A stretch of DNA of 24,495 nucleotides from Bacillota bacterium (GTDB taxonomy: Bacteria; Bacillota; Clostridia; Christensenellales; CAG-138). The position numbers and the translations under genes were made by a program. Each line of letters opens with the position of its first letter. Position 1 is the first letter of the stretch. Positions 24,368 to 24,495 of the stretch are shown in pieces. The DNA lies in contig JAEWMV010000261.1 in assembly GCA_023393045.1 (NCBI GenBank), positions 1 through 24,495 of the forward strand, in the 5' to 3' direction. The notes beneath the pieces are model-generated. The model had not been told where the DNA came from. It made no database searches and saw nothing but the letters and a program-made list of their open reading frames with translations.

Positions 24368-24495
24368 GGCGCCTTTTTTTATATTTTTCATTCGCAGCAT
24401 ATTCATCATATTAAAATAACGCAGCAGACGGCTTGTCCGTTGCATGCCTTTTTCTGCCTGCGGGCCTGTTTTAAGCAGACCCACGGATATGATAC

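Overview
The window is dense, GC-rich bacterial chromosome. Strong Shine-Dalgarno motifs (GGAGG/AAGGAG), ATG/GTG starts, type II lipoprotein signals, a two-subunit class I fumarase and a BMP-type nucleoside transporter fit a GC-rich Bacillota/Clostridia lineage, possibly an anaerobic gut-type organism. This placement is inference; no rRNA or tRNA is present to confirm it. I saw no insertion sequence, phage gene, CRISPR array or tRNA.

Region 1 (1-7444) is a peptide and amide catabolism island split into two divergent gene sets. On the minus strand an Asp/Glu/hydantoin racemase is followed by an M28-fold peptidase homologue and the cut-off start of an Opp/Dpp-type permease. On the plus strand, across a 541-bp AT-rich intergenic region, lie a second M28-fold homologue, an M20D amidohydrolase and a cytoplasmic CapA-type metallophosphatase. 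Both M28 homologues have lost the Glu-Glu pair of the family and carry a GHSxG motif in its place.

Region 2 (7461-10897, minus strand) carries a GNAT acetyltransferase, malic enzyme, and fumarase alpha and beta subunits. The last three are translationally coupled and form a short fumarate to malate to pyruvate route. It converges on CapA with only 16 bp between stop codons.

Region 3 (11132-23266, plus strand) is one long apparent operon. It starts from a consensus sigma-A-type promoter with a LacI-type palindromic operator just downstream. The order is: LacI regulator, PfkB/ribokinase-type kinase, BMP-family lipoprotein, double-NBD ABC ATPase, two permeases, then a tandemly duplicated two-gene cassette. 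Each cassette holds a 234-residue formylglycine-generating-enzyme-fold (SUMF1-like) protein lacking the FGE cysteines, and a ~605-residue TIM-barrel glycoside-hydrolase-like protein. A 16-bp-stem bidirectional terminator closes the operon. The simplest model is that a glycoside or modified nucleoside is imported intact, opened in the cytoplasm by the barrel enzymes with their SUMF1-like partners, phosphorylated by the kinase and sensed by the LacI protein. This cassette is the best candidate for an undescribed system in the window.

Region 4 (23294-24367, minus strand) is a secreted lipoprotein M14 zinc carboxypeptidase, converging on the operon.
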